64,000 nucleotides of DNA from Williamsia sp. 1138 (lineage in GTDB: Bacteria > Actinomycetota > Actinomycetes > Mycobacteriales > Mycobacteriaceae). Numbering within the stretch: the stretch's first letter is position 1; every line of letters begins with the position of its first letter. Where the stretch lies: NCBI RefSeq assembly GCF_002095435.2, contig NZ_MJEJ02000046.1:155438-219437 (forward strand). Reading direction: 5' to 3'. Below are positions 52,458-62,797 of this stretch, piece by piece. Both the position numbers and the translations under genes were made by a program. The notes under the pieces were generated by a model. It was given only the letters and a program-made list of their open reading frames with translations, had not been told where the DNA came from and made no database searches.

Positions 52458-53699
52458 TCACTTGTCGCGCACACCCAGAAGGAACGCGATCTGTTCCGCA
52501 ATGGGGTTGAGGTTGAGGGTGTCGGGCATCTTCTTCGGGTTGTCGTCCCACGGTTGCGGGATGTTCGGATTCGAGTAGACAGAGCGGGCGGCACCGCGAA
52601 CATCGGTCGGATTTCCCTGCGCGACAGTACATTTCGCGTCGGTGTTGAACGGGAAGTCGTCGTAGTTGATGTCGAAGTCGGGGTTCTTCCGCTTCTCCTC
52701 GGCGATGATCTCCTCGGTGCTCTCGTAGCCGAGCGTGCACGCGGGAGGGTTGTTCACCTCGAGCACGATGCCGAAGTGAATGGTGCCGTCGCCCGGTGCC
52801 GGGCTGTAGCTACCGCTGGAGAGCGCCGACAGCAGCGCCAGGGACGGGCTCACCGCGAAGAACGTGGGCGAGATCGTCCGGACGTCTTCGGCGAGGTTAC
52901 GGACGACAGTGGTGATGTCGCCGCCGCTGTCCTGCAGCAGCCGGGAGATCTGCGTGGCACTGGTCGTGCCGGTCGTGAGCAGCCTCCGGATGGCTGGATC
53001 GGAAGCCTGCAGGGTCTGGGTGATCAACTGCAGGTTGCTCGACCACGCGAGGATCTCGTCCGACTGTTCGGCCTGCGTCCCGAGCACCACATCACTGTTC
53101 TGGATCAGCGAGATGGTCTGGGGCAGGTTGTCCACCCCGGCCTGGGACAGGTTGGCCAGCGAGTCGATCAGCGACCGCAGGTTGTCCGCGTTGCCGTTGA
53201 ACGCATTGCCCAGCTCGGTCACCACCGTGGTCAGGTCCTCCACCGGGATCGAGTCGGTGAAGTCGACCGCCGACTTGAGAACCCCGTCGAGCGCGGGCGG
53301 GGTGTCGGTGTTGGTGATGACGGAATTGTTCTTCAGGTACGGGCCCTCGTTGCTCGTCGGGCGCAGATCGACGTATTGCTCGCCGATCGCCGACCGGTTC
53401 GCGACGACAGCCATCGCCGAGTCGGGGATCTTCGGGCCGTCGGAGTCGAGGACCAGGGCCACTTCGACACCGTCCGGCAAGAGCGTGAGCGCACCGACGC
53501 GGCCGACCGGCACACCCTGATAGGTGACCTCACCGTTGGTGAAGATGCCGCCGGAATCGGAGAACTCGGCCTTCACCGTGTACGAGCCGATACCGACGAG
53601 ACGATCGAGCTTGGCGTACGTGGCACCGACATAGACGATGGCGACCACACCGACGATCACGAAGATGACGAGCTGCCACTTGACCAGTTTCGAGATCAC
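52458..53699 (-). CDS. mceF: Mce family protein F subunit
   Basis: A 413-residue Mce protein: one N-terminal anchor helix (LVIFVIVGVVAIVYVGATYAKL), an MCE/MlaD domain (YTVKAEFSDSGGIFTNGEVTYQGVPVGRV...SAIGEQYVDLRP), a long helical domain that should build the transport tube, and a C-terminal region with two cysteines (PACTLGY, AKCTVAQ). Order in the operon and absence of a lipobox place it as the F subunit. The start overlaps the mceE stop by four bases. Confidence 0.9.
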   Translation of the reverse strand: MISKLVKWQLVIFVIVGVVAIVYVGATYAKLDRLVGIGSYTVKAEFSDSGGIFTNGEVTYQGVPVGRVGALTLLPDGVEVALVLDSDGPKIPDSAMAVVANRSAIGEQYVDLRPTSNEGPYLKNNSVITNTDTPPALDGVLKSAVDFTDSIPVEDLTTVVTELGNAFNGNADNLRSLIDSLANLSQAGVDNLPQTISLIQNSDVVLGTQAEQSDEILAWSSNLQLITQTLQASDPAIRRLLTTGTTSATQISRLLQDSGGDITTVVRNLAEDVRTISPTFFAVSPSLALLSALSSGSYSPAPGDGTIHFGIVLEVNNPPACTLGYESTEEIIAEEKRKNPDFDINYDDFPFNTDAKCTVAQGNPTDVRGAARSVYSNPNIPQPWDDNPKKMPDTLNLNPIAEQIAFLLGVRDK

Positions 53700-55039
53700 G
53701 GGGCACCCCCAGGCTGCGTCGTCGTGGATTGGGTCCCCGCGGTCTGCCCGACTGCTCCGGAGAGCAGCGCGAGGGGGGCCTGCAGGAAGCTGTGCTCAGC
53801 GCGGTCTTCGGGCATCAGCGCGTACTGCCCACCCGACGGCGGGGTGTTGGGCCCCGGCCTCGCGTTGGGCAACGGCAGCAGGGTGATCGTCGGCCACCCG
53901 AGCCGCGGTCCGTTGCCGTTGTAGTACGGGTTCTTCGGGTCGATGACCGGCAGCGGACCCGTCTTGGGCGGGCTGTACACCGGTTCACCTTGACCGACAC
54001 CGAGCGCCTCGAGCTGGTTGAGCAACCGCAGGTCGAGATTGGCGAACAGGTTGGTCGAGTCACCCTTCACACCGGGCAGCAGAGCATCCGGGAACGGGTA
54101 GGTGAACAGCAGCGGCGAAGCGGTGATCAGATCCGGTGCCGCACCGGCGAGTGCCTGCAGAGTCGGCCGCAGCGCCTTGAGATCGGTGATGATCTCTTCG
54201 CGGGCGGTTCCGAGCACCTGCACGCCCACCTGACCGAGTCGGTCGACCTGCTGCAGCATGGTCACGAGCTGTGGCCGCTGCTCTTCGAGAACGGCGATAC
54301 CTCGCGGCAGCTCGTCGAGAACCCGGTTGATCTGGTCGGTCTGACTACGCGCACGGTTCGACAGCTTGTCGAGACCGTCGAGTGCGGAGACGATGTTCTC
54401 TTTTTGCTCGTCGAGACCGCTGATCAGCCGGGCAGTCTCGTTGAGCAGTCCCTTGACCTCGCTCTCGCGGCCTTCGAGGGCATCGTTCAGCTCGTCCACG
54501 ATCGGCTTGAGCTGGTTGAGGCCGCCGCCGTTGAGCAGCAGCGACAGTGCTCCGAGGACCTGCTCGACGTCGGTCGCGGTGCGGGTCCGGCAGTCGGGCG
54601 CCCCCACCTCGGGACAGCCGATGACCTGGGCGGGGTTCTGGCGCGGCAGGTCGGCGTTCTTTTCAGGGTCTTCGAGTGCGACGTACTTCTCACCCAGCAG
54701 GTTGGTCTGCTGGACCTCGGCCATGGCCTTGTCGGACAGGTCGACGCTGTTCTGTACCTCGATGGCGACCTCGGCCGTCCACTGGTCCGGCGCGACCTTG
54801 ATCTCGGTGACGCGTCCGACCTGGATGCCGTTGAACTTCACCGTCGCCTGCGGAACCAGATCCAGGACGTCGGTGAACTGCAGCTTGTAGGTTCGCGGGT
54901 TGTCGCCGAGCGACACCCCACCGGGCAGCGGAACCGACTGCAGACCTTGTGTCCCGCAACCGGCGATCGCGATGACCGCAGCCCCGATCATGGCGGCGGC
55001 ACCGGCCTTGCGCACCGTCGCGCGTCTGGGTGATCTCAT
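53696..55039 (-). CDS. mceE: Mce family lipoprotein E subunit
   Basis: A 447-residue Mce protein and the lipoprotein of the set: basic start, hydrophobic MIGAAVIAIAG and the lipobox cysteine in IAGCGTQG. The MCE domain follows (YKLQFTDVLDLVPQATVKFNGIQVGRVTEIK...LLGEKYVALEDPE), then helical and low-complexity C-terminal parts (Pro-rich, with a Thr/Gln tail). The fifth Mce gene is the LprK/LprN-type lipoprotein in mycobacterial operons, which fits. It overlaps mceD by one base and mceF by four. Confidence 0.91.
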   Translation of the reverse strand: MRSPRRATVRKAGAAAMIGAAVIAIAGCGTQGLQSVPLPGGVSLGDNPRTYKLQFTDVLDLVPQATVKFNGIQVGRVTEIKVAPDQWTAEVAIEVQNSVDLSDKAMAEVQQTNLLGEKYVALEDPEKNADLPRQNPAQVIGCPEVGAPDCRTRTATDVEQVLGALSLLLNGGGLNQLKPIVDELNDALEGRESEVKGLLNETARLISGLDEQKENIVSALDGLDKLSNRARSQTDQINRVLDELPRGIAVLEEQRPQLVTMLQQVDRLGQVGVQVLGTAREEIITDLKALRPTLQALAGAAPDLITASPLLFTYPFPDALLPGVKGDSTNLFANLDLRLLNQLEALGVGQGEPVYSPPKTGPLPVIDPKNPYYNGNGPRLGWPTITLLPLPNARPGPNTPPSGGQYALMPEDRAEHSFLQAPLALLSGAVGQTAGTQSTTTQPGGAP

Positions 55040-56304
55040 CAGTTCTCACCCTCCAGTCCTGGATCGGGAGTGCCCGGCACCGTCCCCGGGACGGGGCCAC
55101 TGCGCTGTTGGTTCTCGGTACTGAAGATGCCGAAGGGCAGGTTCAGGGTCGGTGTCTTGATGCCGTCCTGGATCTGGTCGGCAACGTTGGTGCACTGGTC
55201 GATGAGCGGTCGCAGCGTCTTGCTGAACTCCACGAACGCAGGATCGCCCGGCTTGAGCTGTCCCAGATCGAGCAGCCCACACTGTGCTCCCAGCAGGTCC
55301 TGCAGTTCCGGCAGCGTCAGGTGCAGGTCGAGGGTTCCCGACTCCGCGTTGTACGCGTTCACCAGGTTCGACAGGGCCAACGGCAGCGACGTCAGGATCT
55401 CTTTCTGGTATTCCTTCGTGTCCACCAGGGTCTGGGTGGTCGGGATGAGCTCGTTGACCCGCGCGCCCAGGGACTCTCGGTTGTCCTCGACGAATCCGGC
55501 GACGTCACCGAGGGCGATCGACAACTTGTCCAGGGCGGTCCCGAGTTGGTCGCGCTCACCGGCGAGGAACGTCGTGAAATCAGCCATCTGTGTGTTGAAC
55601 CGGCGCACCTGCGCGTCGTTGCGGGCAAGCATTCCGACGAAGCTGTCGAGGTTCTTGATCGTGTCGACCAGATTTCCCCGGGACTCGTTCAGGGTGTTCG
55701 CAGCCTTGGACAGGCCGCTGATCGTCTCGTTGAGCGCCTCGCCGTTGCCGGCCAGGTTCTCTGCACCCGTGGTCACCAGTTCCGAGACGGCCCCGTTCTT
55801 GTTGGCGCCCTCCGGTCCCAGCGAGTCCGACAACTTCTGCACCGAGGCGTAGAGCTCGTCGACCTCGACCGGAACCATCGTCTTGTCGAGTTGGAGTGTG
55901 AAGTCCTGCGGCGCCTTCGGCCCACGAACGTAGACCGGGGTCAGCTGTACGTAGCGGTCTGCGACCACGGACGGGGTCACCTGGACGGCACCCACATCCT
56001 TCGGCAGCGAGACGTCACCTTGCACGGTCATCTCGACCTTCACACGCTCACCCTCGGGGGTGACCTTGTTGACCGTGCCCACCGGCACGCCGAGAACCCG
56101 TACGTCGCTGCCGTCGTAGATGCCGACGCTGCTCTGGAAGTACGCCGTGATCTTGGTGGCGGTGACCCGCTGGAACACCCACCACAGAGACCCGGCGACG
56201 AGCAGGGCGAGGATCAGCCCGATCACCAGGAACACGATGTGCCGCGGCGTGAACCACCGGCCCGGTCCGCGGGTGTCCTGCATGTTGCTTGCCGACGTCA
56301 TCAT
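55039..56304 (-). CDS. mceD: Mce family protein D subunit
   Basis: A 421-residue Mce protein with an anchor helix ([21 protein letters not shown]), MCE domain ([30 protein letters not shown]...[11 protein letters not shown]) and long helical segments ([20 protein letters not shown]..., [23 protein letters not shown]). The C-terminal part is short and Pro/Gly-rich. Neighbouring frames overlap on both sides (4 bases with mceC, 1 with mceE). Confidence 0.9.
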   Translation of the reverse strand: MMTSASNMQDTRGPGRWFTPRHIVFLVIGLILALLVAGSLWWVFQRVTATKITAYFQSSVGIYDGSDVRVLGVPVGTVNKVTPEGERVKVEMTVQGDVSLPKDVGAVQVTPSVVADRYVQLTPVYVRGPKAPQDFTLQLDKTMVPVEVDELYASVQKLSDSLGPEGANKNGAVSELVTTGAENLAGNGEALNETISGLSKAANTLNESRGNLVDTIKNLDSFVGMLARNDAQVRRFNTQMADFTTFLAGERDQLGTALDKLSIALGDVAGFVEDNRESLGARVNELIPTTQTLVDTKEYQKEILTSLPLALSNLVNAYNAESGTLDLHLTLPELQDLLGAQCGLLDLGQLKPGDPAFVEFSKTLRPLIDQCTNVADQIQDGIKTPTLNLPFGIFSTENQQRSGPVPGTVPGTPDPGLEGEN

Positions 56305-57335
56305 TGTCCGGCCACCGTTCCGCCACCGTTCGCCAGTTGCTCCTGCTGAACAGGGAGTCGAGTCGTGTTCTGCTGCGGCAGTGCCGGTGGAAGCAGGTTC
56401 GTCACCACGGAATCGAACCAGCGACCGCTACCCAGCACGTTGGCGTACAGGCGATAGAACGGTGCCATGTACGTCAGCGATTGGCGGAGATTCTCGTTCT
56501 GGTCGTTGAGGATCTCGATCACCTGGCGCAGGGTCTCCAGTGTGGGACCGATCTGCTCCTGGTTGTCCTTGACGATTCCCGTCAACGTGTCCGACAGCGT
56601 GATGGTGCTCGAGAGCAGTACCGAGATCGCCTGCTGCCGATTGTTCAATTCCCCGAGCAGCTCGCCCGCACCGGAGATCAGTCGTTCGAACTCCTGGTTG
56701 CGGTCCGCCAGCAGCTTCGAGGTGTCGGCGGTGGCCGCGAGCAGTTCCTGCACCTTCTGGTCACGACTCGCGATGGTCTCCGAGAGGCGGGTGAGGCCGT
56801 CGAGTGACGACCGGAGATCCGCCGGGGTCCCGGAGAACGCGTCCGACAACGTCCGCATGCTGGTTGCCAGCTGATTGGTGTCGAGTTCCTCGACCTGATC
56901 GGCGGCATCGGAGAACGCCTCGATGACGTCGTAGGGCGACGTGGTGCGTTCGAGCGGGATGACCTTCTTCGGATCCGCCAGTTCATTGCCCGCGGGGTCG
57001 AGGGCAATGTACTTCTGGCCCAGCACCGTCTTGATCTGGATCGACGCCGACGTCTGGTTGCCGATCCAGGCCTTGTCGACCTGCATGTCGACCCGTACGC
57101 GGTCGCCCTTCAGCTCGACTTTGCGAACGTTGCCGACCTTGACGCCGGCGACCCGGACCTCGGCGCCGGATTGCAGGCCGGCCGCCTCGGAGAAGTCGGC
57201 CTTGTAGATGATGCCCGCGCCGATCAACGGCAGGGACTGCAGAAAGAACGCCGACGTCGACAACATCAGCAGGATCAAGATGCCGATGAATCCGATGGTG
57301 ACAGGACTGCGTTTGATGGTTCGTCGATCGGTCAT
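56301..57335 (-). CDS. mceC: Mce family protein C subunit
   Basis: A 344-residue Mce protein. Anchor helix: [24 protein letters not shown] domain: [33 protein letters not shown]...[14 protein letters not shown] helical tube domain follows to the end ([44 protein letters not shown]). It lies 28 bases after mceB and overlaps mceD by four bases. Confidence 0.9.
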   Translation of the reverse strand: MTDRRTIKRSPVTIGFIGILILLMLSTSAFFLQSLPLIGAGIIYKADFSEAAGLQSGAEVRVAGVKVGNVRKVELKGDRVRVDMQVDKAWIGNQTSASIQIKTVLGQKYIALDPAGNELADPKKVIPLERTTSPYDVIEAFSDAADQVEELDTNQLATSMRTLSDAFSGTPADLRSSLDGLTRLSETIASRDQKVQELLAATADTSKLLADRNQEFERLISGAGELLGELNNRQQAISVLLSSTITLSDTLTGIVKDNQEQIGPTLETLRQVIEILNDQNENLRQSLTYMAPFYRLYANVLGSGRWFDSVVTNLLPPALPQQNTTRLPVQQEQLANGGGTVAGQ

Positions 57336-57363
57336 GCGGTCACCCCCCTGGTCGTCGTGTTGG

Positions 57364-58431
57364 TCACGGTGGATCCTCGTTCGCCCAGCAGCGTGTCGCT
57401 GCGCTCGTGTACAGGACGTGGTTGATGTCCGGCAGTGGGATCAGCGGCTGAGTGAGCAGGTTGCTCTGACCGTTCCCCGCCGTGACGTCCAGACCACAGA
57501 GATAGAACTGGAACCATGAACCGAAGGTCGCTGCACGACCGATCTTCTGGAGCTTGATCGGCAGGGTGGTCAGCGTCTGCTTGATCTCGTCCTGCCGTTC
57601 GACGACGGTCTGTCCCAGATCGTTCAGTGCTGCGATCGATCCCTGGATGGCGGGCCGGGTCGGCTGCAGGATCGAGGCGGTCACGGCCGTCAGGTTGGAC
57701 AGTGACGTGATGGCCGATCCGACCGACTCCTTCTGGTTCGCCAGACCGGTCACGAACTTCTCGGTGTTCGTCAACAGCTGGGTGAACTGGTCGTCGTGCT
57801 CGTTCAGGTTCTTCAGGACGACGTTCAGGTTGTCGATCAGCTGCCCGATGACCTGATCGCGGTCCGCGATCGTGTTCGTCAGGCTCGCGGTGTCGCGGAC
57901 CAGTTCGGAGATGGTTCCGCTCTCACCCTGGAAGACCTTGATGATCTCGGCCGACAACTTGTTCACGTCGTCCGCGGTCAACTGCTGGAACAGCGGCCGG
58001 AAGCCGTTGAACAGTTCGGTGAGATTGATCGCCTCGGTGGTCTGGGACAGGCCGATCGTCGTCCCGCCCCCGATGGTGTCGGCGGTGTCGCCCGGCCCCT
58101 TCTCGAGTGAGAGGTAGCGCTGACCGGTCAGGTTACGGAGTTTGATAGCGATCCGGACACCGGCTGGGAGTTCACCGCGGTCCACCGAGAAGGCCACTTC
58201 TGCCTTGTCGCGATCGACGATCTTGACGCCACTGACCTGACCGACACGGACACCGGCGATCCGGACGTCGTCGCCCGGTGCCACCTGCGTGGCGTCGGTG
58301 AACACGGCCTTGAAGTCCGTGCCGCCACCGGCGCCGCCGTTGGCGACGGCGAACCCGAGGACTGCGGTGGCGAACACCGTGACGACCGCGAAGATGATCA
58401 GCTTGATGAGCGGTCCGACCAAACTCTTCAT
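57364..58431 (-). CDS. mceB: Mce family protein B subunit
   Basis: A 355-residue Mce protein. Anchor helix: LIIFAVVTVFATAVLGFAVANG. MCE domain: FKAVFTDATQVAPGDDVRIAGVRVGQVSGVKI...LTGQRYLSLEKGPG. The helical part contains LNEHDDQFTQLLTNTEKFVTGLANQKESVGSAI. The C-terminal domain is short, with cysteines in YLCGLD and TRCWAN. It overlaps mceA by four bases. Confidence 0.9.
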   Translation of the reverse strand: MKSLVGPLIKLIIFAVVTVFATAVLGFAVANGGAGGGTDFKAVFTDATQVAPGDDVRIAGVRVGQVSGVKIVDRDKAEVAFSVDRGELPAGVRIAIKLRNLTGQRYLSLEKGPGDTADTIGGGTTIGLSQTTEAINLTELFNGFRPLFQQLTADDVNKLSAEIIKVFQGESGTISELVRDTASLTNTIADRDQVIGQLIDNLNVVLKNLNEHDDQFTQLLTNTEKFVTGLANQKESVGSAITSLSNLTAVTASILQPTRPAIQGSIAALNDLGQTVVERQDEIKQTLTTLPIKLQKIGRAATFGSWFQFYLCGLDVTAGNGQSNLLTQPLIPLPDINHVLYTSAATRCWANEDPP

Positions 58432-59783
58432 CGGATGCTCACCTGCTGTCCCTGCACGGTGGGAGCCGCGATCAAACCGATCCAGCTGGGCACTTCTGCC
58501 GGCTCCTTACCCGCCGCGGCGGCGACGATGGCCTGTATCTGCAGCTTGTTCCTCGGATCGCTGTAGTTGGTGGCGGGCTCCTGAGCCTGTGCGGAGGTGC
58601 CGTCGGGCATCGCCGAGTACTGCGGCTCCGGGAGCGTGGGGACGTTACGGGGTCCGGCGTTGCGGGACGGCGGCTGGTACGAGCCGTCGTTGACCGAGCC
58701 CGCGGGGTACTGCGGGAAAGGCCTGCCGTTGCTGGGCTGCGCGTAACAGATCGGTCCACGTTCGTCGAACAGCCGTGGCTCGTCCTGGTTGGGCAGGTAC
58801 CGGCCGCGTGGGTTGACGAACTGCAGGTTGACCCGCACGCCAGGGTTCTCGGTCCCGGCGCCGGTGATCACGTTGGCCTCGGGTACCAATCCGGCGAAGT
58901 TCTTGAACGTGCAGCCGAACGCCGGTGACTGCTTCGCCAGTGCCGTCAGCAACGGCTCGGACTGGATGGCCAGGTCGACCAGGTCTCGACGGTTGGTCTC
59001 GAGGAACCCGGTGCCATCGATCGCCACCTGGGTGACCGCCGCGATCACTGTGCGTAGATCGCCCTGGCGCTCGACCAGGGTGTTGGTCGTGGTGCGCAGG
59101 GTGTCGAGCGAGTCGATGAGGTCGGGCAGCGCTTCGGAATACGTCTGCGAGAAGCTGGCGAGACCGCGCAGGGTGCCCTGGAGTTCGGGCATGTTCTCGT
59201 TGATCCCCTTGAAGACGGTGTTGAGCTGCTCGAACGACGCGCCGAGGCGCTCACCGTTGCCCGCCAGCGCCTTCGACAGCGCGGACAGGGTCACGTTCAG
59301 GTCGGCAGGCGGGATCGCATCGAGCACGGGCAGCAGCTGATCGAACAGCTCCTGCAGTTCGACGGCGTTGCCGGACTTGTCCTCGTCGATCGTCGAACCA
59401 TTGCTCAAGTGATCGCCCTTGTTGCCCTCTTGGCCGTCCGGGATCTGCAATGCCACGTACCGCTCACCGAACAACGTCTTCGGCAGGATGCGGGCCGTCG
59501 TGTCGGTCGGCAGCAAGTCCACCTTGTCCGGCTGCAGACCCAGGGTGACGACCACCGAGCCGTCTTCCAGGTTCGGCTCCACGCTGCGCACCTCACCGAC
59601 GATGAGTCCGCGAGCCTTGACGTCGGCATTGTTGGGCAGCGCGTTGCCCGCGGAGGTCGTTTGCAGCTTCACGTCGACGAACTTCGTGAACGACTTGTTG
59701 TACTGCATGATCGTCAGCGTCAGGAACAGCGCGACCACCAGGAAGAACACCAGACCGAGCGCCCGGCGTTTGAGTGCCTGCAT
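58428..59783 (-). CDS. mceA: Mce family protein A subunit
   Basis: A 451-residue Mce protein, first of the six. Anchor helix: LGLVFFLVVALFLTLTIMQY. MCE domain: VDVKLQTTSAGNALPNNADVKARGLIVGEVRSV...LFGERYVALQIPD. The helical domain ends near FGCTFKNFAGLVPEAN; a Pro-rich tail follows. A and its partners form the outer conduit carrying lipid to the YrbE permease. It starts 3 bases after yrbEB. Confidence 0.9.
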   Translation of the reverse strand: MQALKRRALGLVFFLVVALFLTLTIMQYNKSFTKFVDVKLQTTSAGNALPNNADVKARGLIVGEVRSVEPNLEDGSVVVTLGLQPDKVDLLPTDTTARILPKTLFGERYVALQIPDGQEGNKGDHLSNGSTIDEDKSGNAVELQELFDQLLPVLDAIPPADLNVTLSALSKALAGNGERLGASFEQLNTVFKGINENMPELQGTLRGLASFSQTYSEALPDLIDSLDTLRTTTNTLVERQGDLRTVIAAVTQVAIDGTGFLETNRRDLVDLAIQSEPLLTALAKQSPAFGCTFKNFAGLVPEANVITGAGTENPGVRVNLQFVNPRGRYLPNQDEPRLFDERGPICYAQPSNGRPFPQYPAGSVNDGSYQPPSRNAGPRNVPTLPEPQYSAMPDGTSAQAQEPATNYSDPRNKLQIQAIVAAAAGKEPAEVPSWIGLIAAPTVQGQQVSIR

Positions 59784-59786
59784 CGA

Positions 59787-60644
59787 TCAGCCCCCCACTC
59801 TGACGGACGTCGTGGTGCCCCAGATGGCCAGACCGAGGAAGAAGTCGAGGACCGCGATGATCACCAGAGCTGCGCGAACGGCGTGCCCGACCGCCACGCC
59901 GACGCCGGCGGGACCGCCCGTGGCGTAGTAGCCGTAGTAGCAGTGCACGAGGATGATCACGAACGCAAAGATCATGACCTTGCCAAACGACCACAGCACA
60001 TCTGCAGGTGGCAAGAAGAGATTGAAGTAGTGGTCGTAGGAACCGGAGGATTGGCCGGTGAACTGCGTGGCTATCAGTCGGGACGCGAAGTAGGCCGACA
60101 GCAAACCGAGCACGTACAGCGGGATGACCGCGATGAAGCCGGCGAGTACGCGGGTGGTCACGAGGAACGGGATCGACGGCACGGCCATCGTCTCGAGCGC
60201 ATCGATCTCCTCCGAGATGCGCATGGCGCCGAGCTGGGCGGTGAAGCCACAGCCGACCGTTGCCGAGAGCGCGAGGCCGGCGACGAGTGGCGCGACCTCA
60301 CGGGTGTTGGCGTATGCGGCGAGGAAGCCTGTCAGCGCCTGCGAACCCAACTGGTCCAGCGCGTTGGCACCCTGCAGTCCGACCACGACACCCGTGAATC
60401 CGGACATCAGGACCATGACGCCGATGGTGCCGCCGATGACCGCGAGGCCACCGGACCCGAAAGCGACCTCGGCGAGCAGCCGGAGCAGCTCCTTGGGATA
60501 ACGGCGGATGGTGCGCGGAGACCATCCGATGGCGCGTCCGTAGAACGACATCTGGTCGCCCGCGCCGTCCAGAACGCGTAGCGGGACACGCGCGATTTTG
60601 CCTGCGCGATAACCGATGTCCCCTCGGCCTTTGGCGATCGTCAC
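59787..60644 (-). CDS. yrbEB: YrbE-type (MlaE family) permease, B subunit
   Basis: A 285-residue permease with about five membrane helices. The MlaE-family stretch is VAPLVAGLALSATVGCGFTAQLGAMRISEEIDALETMAVPSIPFLVTTRVLAG, whose EEIDALETM segment meets the ATPase. In Mce systems YrbEA and YrbEB form a heterodimer. The gene lies 10 bases after yrbEA. Confidence 0.93.
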   Translation of the reverse strand: MTIAKGRGDIGYRAGKIARVPLRVLDGAGDQMSFYGRAIGWSPRTIRRYPKELLRLLAEVAFGSGGLAVIGGTIGVMVLMSGFTGVVVGLQGANALDQLGSQALTGFLAAYANTREVAPLVAGLALSATVGCGFTAQLGAMRISEEIDALETMAVPSIPFLVTTRVLAGFIAVIPLYVLGLLSAYFASRLIATQFTGQSSGSYDHYFNLFLPPADVLWSFGKVMIFAFVIILVHCYYGYYATGGPAGVGVAVGHAVRAALVIIAVLDFFLGLAIWGTTTSVRVGG

Positions 60645-60654
60645 CCTTGTTCTC

Positions 60655-61461
60655 CTATGAACCCTTGGCCGGAACGATCTGCAAGTAGACCGCAGTGATG
60701 ATCAAGTTCGCAAAGAACAACAACAAGAAGGTGATGACGACGCCCTGGTTGACCGCATCACCCACACCCTTGGGTCCACCACCGGGGTGAAGTCCCTTGT
60801 ACGCCGCCACGACCCCGGCGATCACACCGAAGACCGCAGCTTTGAGCAACGCCACGTAGAGATCTGGCAACTGCGCCAGCGCGCTGAACGAAGCCAGATA
60901 GGCACCCGGGGTGCCGCCTTGGACGATCACGTTGAAGAAGTAACCACCACCGATGCCGACCACCGAGACCAGACCACAGAGAAGAACGGCCACCAGGATC
61001 ATGGCCAGCACGCGCGGGACCACCAGACGCTGAACGGGATTGATGCCGAGGACTTCCATGGCATCGATCTCTTCACGAATGGTTCGGGACCCGAGGTCGG
61101 CCGTCACCGCAGAGCCTGCAGCACCGGCCACGAGTAGTGAGGTCACCAGGGGCGCGCCCTGCTGGATCACCACCAGGACGCTCGCCGCACCGGTGAACGA
61201 TTCGGCGCCGAGCTGCCGAATCAGCGAACCGGTCTGCAGGGACACGATCGCACCGAAGGGGATCGCGACCAGTGCGGTCGGCAGAATCGTCACACTGGCG
61301 ATGAACCATGCCTGCTGGATGAACTCGCGCCATTGAAATGGACGCACAAAGGTCTGGCGCGCGACGTCGACGAACAGCTGGACTATGTTGCCCGTCTGGG
61401 ACAACGCCCCAGAGCCAGCCTTCGAAACCTTGTCGACGCCACGTGTGGTGGCACTTGTCAT
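60655..61461 (-). CDS. yrbEA: YrbE-type (MlaE family) permease, A subunit
   Basis: A 268-residue MlaE-family permease. The coupling region reads APLVTSLLVAGAAGSAVTADLGSRTIREEIDAMEVLGINPVQRLVVPRVLA, the same layout as YrbEB. It begins at the base next to the mceG stop codon, with no gap, so ATPase and permease are translated as a unit. The long hydrophobic C-terminus (VVITFLLLFFANLIITAVYLQ) is the last helix. Confidence 0.93.
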   Translation of the reverse strand: MTSATTRGVDKVSKAGSGALSQTGNIVQLFVDVARQTFVRPFQWREFIQQAWFIASVTILPTALVAIPFGAIVSLQTGSLIRQLGAESFTGAASVLVVIQQGAPLVTSLLVAGAAGSAVTADLGSRTIREEIDAMEVLGINPVQRLVVPRVLAMILVAVLLCGLVSVVGIGGGYFFNVIVQGGTPGAYLASFSALAQLPDLYVALLKAAVFGVIAGVVAAYKGLHPGGGPKGVGDAVNQGVVITFLLLFFANLIITAVYLQIVPAKGS

Positions 61462-62619
61462 TTAGAGAGCCTTGTCACCGGCGCGATATGCGGGGAACTG
61501 TTCGGTCTGGGCATCGGAGCCCTGGTAGGAAGACTGCTGCTGAGTCTCTTCGTATCCGGAATTGGAACCCGAGCCGACCCCCACCGGCTGCTGCTGGGTC
61601 TTGCGGTAGGCCTCGCGCTGATTCTCCTGCGCGGCGTCCTCGACCTCGAAGCTCTCCTCGATCGCACGCTGCGCGGGCTCGGGCAGGGTGTGCAGGATCT
61701 CCCGCACACGGGCCTGACGACGACCGACAGCCTTACGCTCGGGCAGACCCGGCGTCGCCTGCAGTTGCGGGACGATGCCGCGGACATCTTCGGCGGTACC
61801 ACCATCGGAGTGCCCGGCGTCGACCATCTCCTGCTCACGCTTCTGCTGCGCGTCGTCCTTCTCCTCCGACATACCGATGGGTCCGATACGACGACCGTTC
61901 AAGAACTGCTCGACCACCGGCTCATCGGAGGTCAACAGCACCTCACGCGGTCCGAACATCACCAGTTCCTTACGGAACAGCATCCCGATGTTGTCCGGGA
62001 CCGTACGAGCGACCTGGATATTGTGGGTCACGATCAAGATCGTGGCATCGATCTGGGCGTTGATGTCGATCAACAACTGCGACAGGTATGCCGTACGCAC
62101 CGGATCCAGACCCGAGTCCGGCTCATCGCACAAGATGATCTGCGGATCGAGCACCAAAGCGCGGGCCAGGCCGGCGCGCTTGCGCATACCACCGGAGATC
62201 TCACCGGGGAGCTTGTTCTCCGCACCGGTCAAACCCACCAGCTCGATCTTGTCCATCACGATCTGACGGATCTCGTCTTCCTTCTTCTTCGTGTGCTCAC
62301 GAAGCGGGAAAGCGATGTTGTCGAACAAACTCATCGACCCGAACAGCGCACCATCCTGGAACAGCACACCGAACAGCTTGCGGATCTCATACAGCTCACG
62401 CGAAGAACACTTCGTGATATCGGTGCCATCGACGATCACCGAACCCTGCTCCGGATGCAGCAAACCGATCAACGACTTGAGGAACACCGACTTACCCGTA
62501 CCCGACGGGCCCAGCAGCACACTCACCTCACCCATCGGGAGAGTCAGCGAGACATCCCGCCAGATGTTCTGCGACCCGAACGACTTCGTAAGCCCCTCAA
62601 CACTGACCTCAACACCCAC
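61462..62619 (-). CDS. mceG: Mce-system ABC ATPase (MceG / Mkl)
   Basis: A 385-residue ATPase that powers Mce lipid import. Motifs: Walker A GPSGTGKS (37-44), LFQDGALFGSMSLFDNIAFPL, signature ISGGMRKRAGLARAL, Walker B IILCDEPDSGLDP, H-loop VTHNI. The Mkl-specific SDEPVVEQFLNGRRIGPIGM and a long Gln/Glu-rich C-terminal tail follow. GTG 62619 is chosen for its GGAGGGAC ribosome site; the opening at 62730 lacks one. In M. tuberculosis mkl lies alone between rplL and rpoB and serves scattered mce operons. Here it is first gene of a complete mce operon. Confidence 0.95.
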   Translation of the reverse strand: MGVEVSVEGLTKSFGSQNIWRDVSLTLPMGEVSVLLGPSGTGKSVFLKSLIGLLHPEQGSVIVDGTDITKCSSRELYEIRKLFGVLFQDGALFGSMSLFDNIAFPLREHTKKKEDEIRQIVMDKIELVGLTGAENKLPGEISGGMRKRAGLARALVLDPQIILCDEPDSGLDPVRTAYLSQLLIDINAQIDATILIVTHNIQVARTVPDNIGMLFRKELVMFGPREVLLTSDEPVVEQFLNGRRIGPIGMSEEKDDAQQKREQEMVDAGHSDGGTAEDVRGIVPQLQATPGLPERKAVGRRQARVREILHTLPEPAQRAIEESFEVEDAAQENQREAYRKTQQQPVGVGSGSNSGYEETQQQSSYQGSDAQTEQFPAYRAGDKAL

Positions 62620-62797
62620 TGAAATGTCCCTCCAAAACGAAGTCCGCCCCCGTGCGGAGCCTGTGGTTCGGCTCACTCTAACCCACTTGGCGTGACGAAT
62701 ATACGCGCCGTCGCCGTTTCTCAGGTTCACGGTTCTCCCGAGGTCGTGCTGGGTCGGGCGAGCCGTACGGGTTGTTGCTGGTAGACCCAGATCCGCG

